From: Chloroflexi bacterium UBA6019
GTDB taxonomy: Bacteria; Chloroflexota; Dormibacteria; Dormibacterales; Dormibacteraceae
Direction: 5' to 3'
DNA length: 6,157 nt
Assembly: GCA_002427995.1 (NCBI GenBank)
Contig: DIZV01000109.1
Location: forward strand, 6,467-12,623
Part shown: piece by piece, positions 1 to 4,976 of the stretch
Position numbering within the stretch: position 1 is the first letter of the stretch
How the letters are laid out: every line of letters begins with the position of its first letter
Made by a program: the position numbers and the translations under genes
Notes under the pieces: model-generated
Seen by the model: the letters and a program-made list of their open reading frames with translations, nothing else
The model's database searches: none
Told to the model about the DNA's origin: nothing

Positions 1-329
1 CCGAAGATGCCGCCGTTCACGGAAAGCAGGTCGCCGCGCTCCATGCCCTGCTTGCGGGGGACCGAGCCGACCAGCAGCGCCCAGGAGGCTCCATCGAAGG
101 CCTCCTCGGTGCTGGCGGTGGCGACGACGTCGGCGAGGAGCGGGAAGGCGCAGTCATCGAGCTCCATCACGACGCCCTGCAGCGCCTTCATCGCGGGCTC
201 GATCTCGAGCAGGCGAAGCACCACCGGCTGCTCGGGGCCGAGCATGTCGCCGGCGGCGATCCGAAAGAGAAGGGAGTAACCGATCTGGCCGGCGGCACCG
301 GTCACCGTGACGTGGAGAGGCGGGTTCAA
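1..329 (-). CDS. mdh: Malate dehydrogenase, N-terminal part (cut by window edge)
   Basis: NAD-dependent malate dehydrogenase catalyses the reversible oxidation of malate to oxaloacetate in the cytoplasm as part of the TCA cycle. Only the first 109 residues are in the window; the family is usually about 325-330 residues, so about two thirds lies beyond position 1. Visible are the Rossmann dinucleotide loop TGAAGQIGYSLLFRI (residues 10-24), an acidic residue at the end of strand 2 (LLEI, Glu42) that fits NAD preference, and the mobile-loop motif PRKQGMERGDLL (91-102), whose Arg92 and Arg98 match the substrate-binding arginines of the family. The start is a TTG at 329-327, because no ATG or GTG lies at a fitting distance before the Rossmann loop and AAAAGGAA sits 7 nt upstream. 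It lies 23 nt downstream of gltA on the same strand, so co-transcription is likely. Its product oxaloacetate is the substrate of the neighbouring citrate synthase. Confidence 0.93.
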   Translation of the reverse strand, partial: MNPPLHVTVTGAAGQIGYSLLFRIAAGDMLGPEQPVVLRLLEIEPAMKALQGVVMELDDCAFPLLADVVATASTEEAFDGASWALLVGSVPRKQGMERGDLLSVNGGIF

Positions 330-352
330 ATTCGAGTTCCTTTTCTTTGGGC

Positions 353-1492
353 TCAGCGCTGATCGATGGGGACGTATTTGAGGCTCGGCGGGCCGATGTA
401 CTCCGACTCGGGACGGATCAGCCGGTTGTTGGCGTACTGCTCGAGCAGCTGCGCGGTCCAGCCGGCCATCCGGCTGATCGCGAAGATGGGCGTGAACTGG
501 TCGATCGGGATCCCCATCATGTGGTAGACCGACGCCGAGTAGAAGTCGACGTTGGGGTAGAGGTCGGGCTTGTCCTCCCGCATCGCCTTCTCGACCTCGC
601 GGGAGATGTCGTACCACTTGCTCTGGCCGGTCCTCCGGCCGAGCGCCTCGGAGTGGCGGCGCAGGATCGTCGCGCGCGGATCCTCGGTCTTGTAGACCCG
701 GTGCCCGAAACCCATGATCCGCTCCTTCCGGGCCAGCATCTCGTTGACCCGGTCCCGGGCCTTGGCTGCGTCGTCGATCTTGAGCAGAGTCTCCATCACC
801 CGCTCGTTGGCACCGCCGTGGAGAGAGCCCTTGAGCGTCCCGATCGCACTCGTGAGGGCGCTGTGCATGTCGCTCAGGGTCGAGGCGGTGACCCGGGCCG
901 CGAAGGTCGAGGCGTTGAGGCCATGCTCGGTGTGAAGGATCAGGCAGATGTCGAAGATCCTCGCCGTCTCCAGGTCCGGCTCCTTCCCAAACAGCATGTA
1001 GAGGAAGTTCTCGGCCAGGTTGCCGCTCTGGCGCGGGTGGACCGGCTCCAGGCCCGAACGCAGCCGCTCGAAGAAGGCCACGATGGTCGGCACCTGGGCG
1101 GTGAGCCGGATCGCCTTGCGCAGGTTGGCCTCGGGTGAATTGTCCCGGGCGTCGGGATCGTACATGCCGAGCGCCGAGACGGCGGTCCGGAGGAGGTCCA
1201 TCGGGTGAGCCTTGCCGGGCGCCTCGGTGATCAAGCGCTCGATCTCCTTCGGCAGCTCGCGCTGGATTGCGAGCGAATGCTCGAGCTCGGTCAGCTCGCG
1301 GCGGCTCGGCAGCCGGCCGTACCAGACGAGATGGCAGACCTCCTCGTAGGTCGAGTGGTCGGCGAGGTCATCGATGTCGTAGCCCCGGTAGACGAGGCGG
1401 CCGTTCTTCCCATCGACGAGGCTGGTCTGGGTGGCCGCCGCGACCACGCCCTCGAGGCCGCTGTTGACCGAGGAACCGCTGTTGGTGCTCAC
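353..1492 (-). CDS. gltA: Citrate synthase (short bacterial form)
   Basis: Citrate synthase condenses oxaloacetate with acetyl-CoA to give citrate, the entry step of the TCA cycle. From the GTG at 1492 the protein has 379 residues, typical of the short form found in Gram-positives and archaea. Catalytic residues are all present: His225 in SLHGGANE, His264 in GFGHRVYK and Asp316 in VDFYSA. HTEHGLNAST (about 187-196), ISRMAGW with Arg341 and RPESEYIGP near the C-terminus are further family motifs. The open frame continues back to an ATG at 1567, but that would overlap the upstream gene by 50 nt and add a non-conserved Arg/Gly-rich stretch, so GTG 1492 is preferred. Its Shine-Dalgarno (GGAAGAGGA, 1513-1505) is 12 nt away, rather far, and is closer to an out-of-frame ATG at 1500. 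A citrate versus 2-methylcitrate synthase assignment cannot be settled by motif alone; adjacency to mdh favours citrate synthase. Confidence 0.95.
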   Translation of the reverse strand: MSTNSGSSVNSGLEGVVAAATQTSLVDGKNGRLVYRGYDIDDLADHSTYEEVCHLVWYGRLPSRRELTELEHSLAIQRELPKEIERLITEAPGKAHPMDLLRTAVSALGMYDPDARDNSPEANLRKAIRLTAQVPTIVAFFERLRSGLEPVHPRQSGNLAENFLYMLFGKEPDLETARIFDICLILHTEHGLNASTFAARVTASTLSDMHSALTSAIGTLKGSLHGGANERVMETLLKIDDAAKARDRVNEMLARKERIMGFGHRVYKTEDPRATILRRHSEALGRRTGQSKWYDISREVEKAMREDKPDLYPNVDFYSASVYHMMGIPIDQFTPIFAISRMAGWTAQLLEQYANNRLIRPESEYIGPPSLKYVPIDQR

Positions 1493-1513
1493 CGACCCAT
1501 TTTGTCCTCTTCC
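1489..1513 (-). promoter_or_regulatory. gltA translation start region with 3-codon mini-ORF
   Basis: Reading on the minus strand, GGAAGAGGA (1513-1505) is followed 4 nt later by ATG GGT CGG TGA (1500-1489). The TGA overlaps the GTG start of gltA (1492-1490) as GTGA. The ribosome site is therefore better placed for the mini-ORF than for gltA itself. Either gltA is translated by re-initiation after a minimal leader, or one G is missing from the GGG run, in which case the true start would be ATG 1500 read in frame as M-G-S-V-S-T-N. The sequence alone cannot distinguish these. Confidence 0.4.
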
Positions 1514-1517
1514 GCTG

Positions 1518-2297
1518 TCAGAAGTTTTCGGTCTCGAACACCTCCGGCCCGGCCAGCCGGCGCGCAAAGGTGAGGAAGCCGGTATGCGCGACCATGCGGT
1601 GGTCGGGGCGCATGCTGCGGCCGCGGATCGTCCAGCCCCGCTGGAGGACCTCCATCGTCTCGATCAGTCCGAACCCTCCGTGCTCGCGCAACCCGTCACA
1701 GAACCGGCCGACCTGGCTGACGTTCGGGCAGTGGGCGAAGATCACCCCGCCCGGGTGGAGGGCGCCGGCGAATGCGGGGATCGCCTGCCAGGGCTCGGGG
1801 AGGTCGAGCAGGGCCCGATCGATGCCCGTCTCGGCGACCCCCAGGTAGACGTCGCCGAGCTTCATCTCGAGGTTCGCCGGGAGGCCACCGAGGGCGTCGG
1901 AGACGGCGTCCCGGGCGAGCTCCAAGAACTCCTCCCGGATCTCGTAAGAGACCACCCGGCCACCCTCGCCGACGGCCCGGACCAGGGCGGCCGTGAGCGC
2001 GCCCGTGCCCGACCCGGCCTCGAGAACATTCGCCCCCGGGTGGACGTCGGCGTACATCAGGATCGCGGCCAGGTCCTTGGGGTAGATCGGCTGGGCCTTC
2101 CGTCGACGGCCGGTGACCCGCTCCGCGAAGGTCGGCCGGAGCGCCAGCAGCCGGGTCCCGGTGTGGCTCGTCACCAGCGAACCGTCCGGCTTCCCGATCA
2201 GGTCGTCGTGGCTGACCGAGCCACTGTGGAGGGAGAGCTTCGCCCCCTCCTTCAGGGTCAGCTGGTAGACCCTGCCGGCGCGGTCGTGGAGGAACAC
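1518..2297 (-). CDS. trmI: tRNA (adenine-58-N1)-methyltransferase, TrmI type
   Basis: This SAM-dependent enzyme methylates N1 of adenosine 58 in the T-loop of tRNAs; the bacterial and archaeal TrmI family works as a homotetramer in the cytoplasm. From GTG 2297 it is 259 residues. Motifs in order are: the N-terminal beta domain, IYPKD (71-75), the SAM loop VLEAGSGTGALT (91-102), SYE with the ribose-contacting acidic residue (Glu118), the catalytic-site motif LDLPEPW (164-170, Asp165) and HCPNVSQV (189-196). The start is uncertain. GTG 2297 has an excellent Shine-Dalgarno, GGAGGAGGG, 7 nt upstream. However, the family motif GDLV-FL-DRxGR begins upstream of it, and a CTG at 2327-2325 overlaps the previous stop as CTGA and would give 269 residues aligning well with known N-termini. 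The frame stays open as far as 2810, but that is shadow of the upstream gene. It is 25 nt upstream of gltA and is probably translationally coupled to the preceding methyltransferase. Confidence 0.92.
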   Translation of the reverse strand: MFLHDRAGRVYQLTLKEGAKLSLHSGSVSHDDLIGKPDGSLVTSHTGTRLLALRPTFAERVTGRRRKAQPIYPKDLAAILMYADVHPGANVLEAGSGTGALTAALVRAVGEGGRVVSYEIREEFLELARDAVSDALGGLPANLEMKLGDVYLGVAETGIDRALLDLPEPWQAIPAFAGALHPGGVIFAHCPNVSQVGRFCDGLREHGGFGLIETMEVLQRGWTIRGRSMRPDHRMVAHTGFLTFARRLAGPEVFETENF

Positions 2298-2323
2298 GAG
2301 ATCGCCCTCCTCCAGCTCGGCGT

Positions 2324-3079
2324 TCAGGGTTTGCGAGCCCGGACCAGGGCGTGCCAGTAGCGGTGCCAGAGCCGGCCGCCGCGCCGCTCCGGTCGGATCT
2401 GCTCGCGAGCCGGTCCGGTGGCCGACTCGACGATCGCGGCCAGCGCCTCGACCCTGTCGGCGGGCACGCCGATCCGGGTGATCCAGGGCTCGAAGTCCCA
2501 CTCCAGCGCCCGCAGCCGGGCCTCCTCGATCGCGAAGCCGGCCGCCTCCAGGCGGTCGATCCATTCGTCCAGGGTGAGCATCCGGACGTGGCTCGGGTCG
2601 CGCCGCAGCTCGACCTGGTGGAGGTGGTCGCGGGCCTCCCGCGGCCCCGAGCCGTCGATCACGACGACCCGGCCGCCCGAGCGGAGAACCCGATGGGCCT
2701 CTTCCAGGCTTCGCTCCAGCCGGTGGAAGTGATGGGGCGCCGCGCGCGAGATCCAGAGGTCGAAGGAGGCGTCGGGAAAGGGCAGCTCCTCGGCGTCTCC
2801 CAACACCCATTCGACGTTGCCAATCCCGCGCTCGGCGGTGACCCTCTGGGCCTGCTCAAGCATCTCGGGCGTGAGGTCGAGCCCGATCACCCGGCTCACA
2901 TGCGGCGCCAGAGCGAGCGCGGCGTTGCCGGTTCCCGTCGCGACATCGAGGACCACGTCCGGGGCAAGGGGTTGGGCAAGCTCGACCGCCTCGTCGAGCC
3001 GCTCCGGGCTCGCGTGGAAGCTGGAGGTCACATAATTTGCCGCAACCGGGGCAAACGCCTTGCGCACGTCCTTGCTCAT
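2324..3079 (-). CDS. Class I SAM-dependent methyltransferase (UbiE/methyltransf_11-like), substrate unknown
   Basis: A 251-residue cytoplasmic methyltransferase with a complete SAM-binding half: motif I VLDVATGTG (43-51), the acidic ribose-binding strand end GLDLTPEML (66-74), GDAEELPFPDASFD (94-107), and the HRVLRSGGRVVVID strand-turn near 128-141. The order and spacing resemble the UbiE/MenG and YcgJ group, but the C-terminal half (DEWIDRLEAAGF onward) gives no substrate clue, so I do not assign menaquinone or ubiquinone methylation. It is the first gene of the leftward block. Its TGA (2326-2324) overlaps a possible CTG start of trmI. ATG 3079 is the only conventional start before an in-frame stop at 3097-3095. 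No purine-rich Shine-Dalgarno is visible in the 20 nt upstream, so initiation may be leaderless or weak. It starts only 17 nt from the divergent OsmC-like gene. Confidence 0.88.
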   Translation of the reverse strand: MSKDVRKAFAPVAANYVTSSFHASPERLDEAVELAQPLAPDVVLDVATGTGNAALALAPHVSRVIGLDLTPEMLEQAQRVTAERGIGNVEWVLGDAEELPFPDASFDLWISRAAPHHFHRLERSLEEAHRVLRSGGRVVVIDGSGPREARDHLHQVELRRDPSHVRMLTLDEWIDRLEAAGFAIEEARLRALEWDFEPWITRIGVPADRVEALAAIVESATGPAREQIRPERRGGRLWHRYWHALVRARKP

Positions 3080-3096
3080 ATTCGGAGAACAGAATC
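3080..3096. promoter_or_regulatory. 17-nt divergent gap between methyltransferase and OsmC-like gene
   Basis: The two divergent start codons are separated by only 17 nt, too short for two ordinary promoters with leaders. The plus-strand ribosome site GGAG (3084-3087, 9 nt before ATG 3097) lies inside it. Promoter elements must therefore lie inside the opposing coding sequences. CATAAT at 3031-3036 is a possible -10 for the rightward gene, but it has no convincing -35. No matching element was found for the leftward gene. Confidence 0.4.
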
Positions 3097-3513
3097 ATGC
3101 AGAAAGCGGTCGCGCGCTGGGCTGGCCAGAAAGTCAAGTTCGAAATCCACTCCAACTCCGGCCACACCGCCATCGCTGACGAGCCGCCGGTCTTCGGTGA
3201 CGATGAGGGGATGCGGCCCACCGAGATGCTCCTCGGCGCGCTCGGTGCCTGCACCGGGGTCAATGCCGTCCTCCTCCTCAAGAAGTTCCGGCAGCCCTTC
3301 AAGTCGCTCGACGTGGAGGTTGAGGGCGACCAGGAGAAGGAGTGGCCGCACGCCTTCACCGAGATCCGGATCAACTTCAAGGTCGGCTGGGACGGCAAGC
3401 ACGACAAGCAGCTGGTGGAGAATGCCCTCGACATGGCGGTCAACAAGTACTGCCCGGTCGACGCCACGCTGAGCCACGGCACCCGGGTCAAGTTCAAGCG
3501 GACCGACGCCTAG
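3097..3513 (+). CDS. OsmC-family protein
   Basis: A small protein of 138 residues, the usual size for the OsmC/Ohr superfamily, many members of which are thiol peroxidases that reduce organic hydroperoxides. The family fingerprint is visible: RPTEMLLGALGACTGVNA (40-57) with the first reactive cysteine Cys52 and conserved Glu43, and KYCPVDATLS (117-126) with the second cysteine Cys119. The Cys119-Pro context and overall pattern look more like the general OsmC/YhfA-like branch than Ohr proper, so the exact substrate is unknown. The start ATG 3097 has GGAG 9 nt upstream. An in-frame ATG at 3037 would overlap the divergent gene and adds non-conserved residues, so it was not used. It sits directly ahead of the nuo genes with a 77-nt gap before nuoA, so it could share a transcript with them or end before the candidate nuo promoter. 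Confidence 0.9.
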   Translation: MQKAVARWAGQKVKFEIHSNSGHTAIADEPPVFGDDEGMRPTEMLLGALGACTGVNAVLLLKKFRQPFKSLDVEVEGDQEKEWPHAFTEIRINFKVGWDGKHDKQLVENALDMAVNKYCPVDATLSHGTRVKFKRTDA

Positions 3514-3590
3514 CCGGGCCGAATGGCGCCGGTTGATAAAATCAGCGCCGGTAACTGCCTGACCAGCCCATCGAAGGGGGAGAATCGAAC
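3514..3590 (+). promoter_or_regulatory. Leader/promoter region of the nuo operon
   Basis: This is the largest non-coding gap in the window. It contains TGATAAAAT (3534-3542), which matches an extended -10 (TGN plus TAAAAT, 5 of 6 to TATAAT) and has no recognisable -35. It is flanked by a direct repeat GCGCCGGT. A strong Shine-Dalgarno, AAGGGGGAG (3574-3582), follows 8 nt before the CTG at 3591. A stem GGCGC/GCGCC (3525-3529 with 3545-3549) could form across the -10, but there is no T-run, so I do not call a terminator for the OsmC gene. Confidence 0.35.
3526..3552 (+). repeat. 8-bp direct repeat GCGCCGGT flanking a -10-like element
   Basis: GCGCCGGT occurs at 3526-3533 and again at 3545-3552, 19 bp start to start (slightly under two helical turns), with TGATAAAAT between. 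This geometry would suit a regulator bound on both sides of a promoter, but in GC-rich DNA an 8-bp repeat can also be chance. Confidence 0.35.
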
Positions 3591-3947
3591 CTGCTTTCCG
3601 ACTACGGCCCTCTGCTGATCTTCCTCGTCATCAGCACCCTTGTCGTCGCCCTGCTGGTCGGCCTCTCCTTCGTGGTCGGGCCCTCCCGGCCGAACCACCG
3701 CAAGCTCCAGGCGTACGAGTCGGGCATCGTTCCGACCACCCCGGCCCGGCACCGGATGTCGGTCCGCTACTACCTCACCGCGATGCTCTTCATCATCTTC
3801 GACATCGAGGCGGTCTTCTTCTATCCCTGGGCCGTCATCCTCCACCGGCTTCGCTGGTACGGATTGATCGAGATGTTCGTGTTCATGCTGATCCTCCTCA
3901 TCACCCTCGCCCACATCTGGCGCAAGGGCGGCCTCGATTGGGAGTAG
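3591..3947 (+). CDS. nuoA: NADH-quinone oxidoreductase subunit A
   Basis: NuoA is a small membrane subunit at the junction of the peripheral and membrane arms of complex I, close to the quinone channel. From CTG 3591 it has 118 residues, the normal length. There are three membrane segments (about 7-29, 60-82 and 90-110). GPSRPN (30-35), the YESG motif (42-45) and the conserved DIEAVFFYPWA (71-81) with Asp71 and Glu73 are all present. The start is unusual. The first conventional start in frame is GTG 3672, which would delete the first helix, and an in-frame TAA at 3552 bounds the frame upstream with no ATG, GTG or TTG in between. CTG 3591 has AAGGGGGAG 8 nt before it, so it is the best candidate. 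An automated call might begin at 3672 (91 residues). It ends 4 nt before nuoB. Confidence 0.92.
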   Translation: MLSDYGPLLIFLVISTLVVALLVGLSFVVGPSRPNHRKLQAYESGIVPTTPARHRMSVRYYLTAMLFIIFDIEAVFFYPWAVILHRLRWYGLIEMFVFMLILLITLAHIWRKGGLDWE

Positions 3948-3951
3948 CGCG

Positions 3952-4440
3952 ATGGGACTAGAAGACCTCGGCGAGGCGCTCGGCGACAACATCATCACGA
4001 CCACCATCGGCCGGGTGGTCGGCTGGGGCCGGGGCAACTCGGTCTGGCCCGCCCAGTTCGGACTGGCCTGTTGTGCGATCGAGATGATGCATATCGCCGG
4101 CGCCCGCAACGACATCGCGCGCTTCGGGTCGGAGGCCTTCCGGGCCAGCCCACGGCAGTCGGACCTGATGATCGTGTCGGGCCGGGTGAGCCAGAAGATG
4201 GCGCCCGTCCTCCGCCAGGTCTACGACCAGATGCCCGATCCCAAGTGGGTGATCTCGATGGGCGCCTGCGCCTCGACCGGAGGCGTCTTCAACAACTACG
4301 CGCTCCTCCAGGGCGTCGACAAGATCGTCCCCGTCGACGTCTACGTTCCCGGCTGCCCACCGCGGCCGGAGGACCTGATCAACGGGATCACCATCCTGCA
4401 GGAGAAGATCAAGGCACAGGGGATCACCCCCAAGCTGTGA
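3952..4440 (+). CDS. nuoB: NADH-quinone oxidoreductase subunit B
   Basis: NuoB (PSST) carries the terminal [4Fe-4S] cluster N2 that passes electrons to quinone, in the peripheral arm next to the membrane. The protein is 162 residues. All four N2 ligands are visible: the tandem Cys40-Cys41 in FGLACCAIEMM, Cys106 in SMGACASTGG and Cys135 in VPGCPPRPE. The N-terminus is short, as in actinobacterial forms. ATG 3952 follows GGGAG (3940-3944) by 7 nt, inside the end of nuoA. Its TGA overlaps the GTG of nuoC as GTGA, indicating translational coupling. Confidence 0.97.
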   Translation: MGLEDLGEALGDNIITTTIGRVVGWGRGNSVWPAQFGLACCAIEMMHIAGARNDIARFGSEAFRASPRQSDLMIVSGRVSQKMAPVLRQVYDQMPDPKWVISMGACASTGGVFNNYALLQGVDKIVPVDVYVPGCPPRPEDLINGITILQEKIKAQGITPKL

Positions 4441-4976
4441 GCCCGGCGAGACTGGGCAGCAAGGGCGATCTCGGCAGGATCGCGGTCGAGCACGGCGTCA
4501 CCGCCGGCGACGACTGGGTGACAGTCCCGGCGGCCCGGATCCGCGAGGCGCTGCTGGCCGCCCAGGCGGACGGCTACCGCTTCTTCGCCTTCATAACCTG
4601 CGTCGACCACCTGGCCCGCACCGATGGCATGCCTCCCCACACCGGCCCCTGGGAGGGCGAGCCGCCGCGCTTCGAGATCGTCTACGAGGTGCGCGACATG
4701 GAGCGCAACCGGCTGCTCCGAATCCGCGCCTTCCTGACCGCGGACGACCCCTCGATCGACTCCGCCCACGACCTCTTCGGGCCCGCCAACTGGGACGAGC
4801 GCGAGGTCTGGGATCTGTTCGGGATCCGCTTCAACGGCCACCCCGACCTGACCCGGATCCTGCTGCCCGACGACTGGGTGGGCCACCCGCTGCGGCGTGA
4901 CTACCCGGTCGGCGGCGACCCGGTCGAGTTCTCGCAGGAGCACGAGGAATGGCAGACCGCACCGGTCAAGGCATGA
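4437..4976 (+). CDS. nuoC: NADH-quinone oxidoreductase subunit C (30 kDa)
   Basis: NuoC is the 30-kDa peripheral-arm subunit that packs against NuoD and carries no cofactor. From GTG 4437 it has 179 residues. The family signature is clear in the C-terminal half: EREVWDLFGIRFNGHPDLTRIL (121-142) followed by LPDDWVGHPLRRDYP (143-157); FAFITCVDH (50-58) is the earlier conserved strand. It ends with GDPVEFSQEH, a tail also seen in actinobacterial NuoC. The start is chosen from the GTGA overlap with nuoB. The frame is open upstream through nuoB to 4071, but that part is shadow. No good Shine-Dalgarno is present (AGGGGA is 13 nt away), so it probably depends on coupling to nuoB. It is separate from nuoD, not a NuoCD fusion as in enterobacteria. 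Confidence 0.95.
   Translation: MSPARLGSKGDLGRIAVEHGVTAGDDWVTVPAARIREALLAAQADGYRFFAFITCVDHLARTDGMPPHTGPWEGEPPRFEIVYEVRDMERNRLLRIRAFLTADDPSIDSAHDLFGPANWDEREVWDLFGIRFNGHPDLTRILLPDDWVGHPLRRDYPVGGDPVEFSQEHEEWQTAPVKA

Noticed and set aside
347..1138. 263-codon open frame on the plus strand
   Set aside because: It is antisense to gltA, whose catalytic motifs are intact. Its product is a low-complexity Arg/Asp/Gly/Val-rich sequence typical of GC-rich shadow frames.
1431..2360. 309-codon open frame on the plus strand
   Set aside because: It lies antisense across the gltA start and all of trmI, has no recognisable domain, and its composition is that of a shadow frame.
2298..2810. Possible N-terminal extension of trmI (430-residue frame)
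   Set aside because: The added part is a Pro/Arg/Gly-rich out-of-frame reading of the upstream methyltransferase, not a fused domain.
3514..3552. Rho-independent terminator after the OsmC-like gene
   Set aside because: A short GC stem can be drawn, but no T-run follows it and the same bases contain the candidate -10, so the evidence does not support a terminator.
4071..4436. Possible N-terminal extension of nuoC (301-residue frame)
   Set aside because: It overlaps nuoB in another frame and is Arg/Asp/Pro-rich without homology. The GTGA overlap at 4437 is the natural start.
4949..4972. NuoCD fusion
   Set aside because: nuoC and nuoD are in different frames with an overlap and separate start and stop codons; they are two genes.
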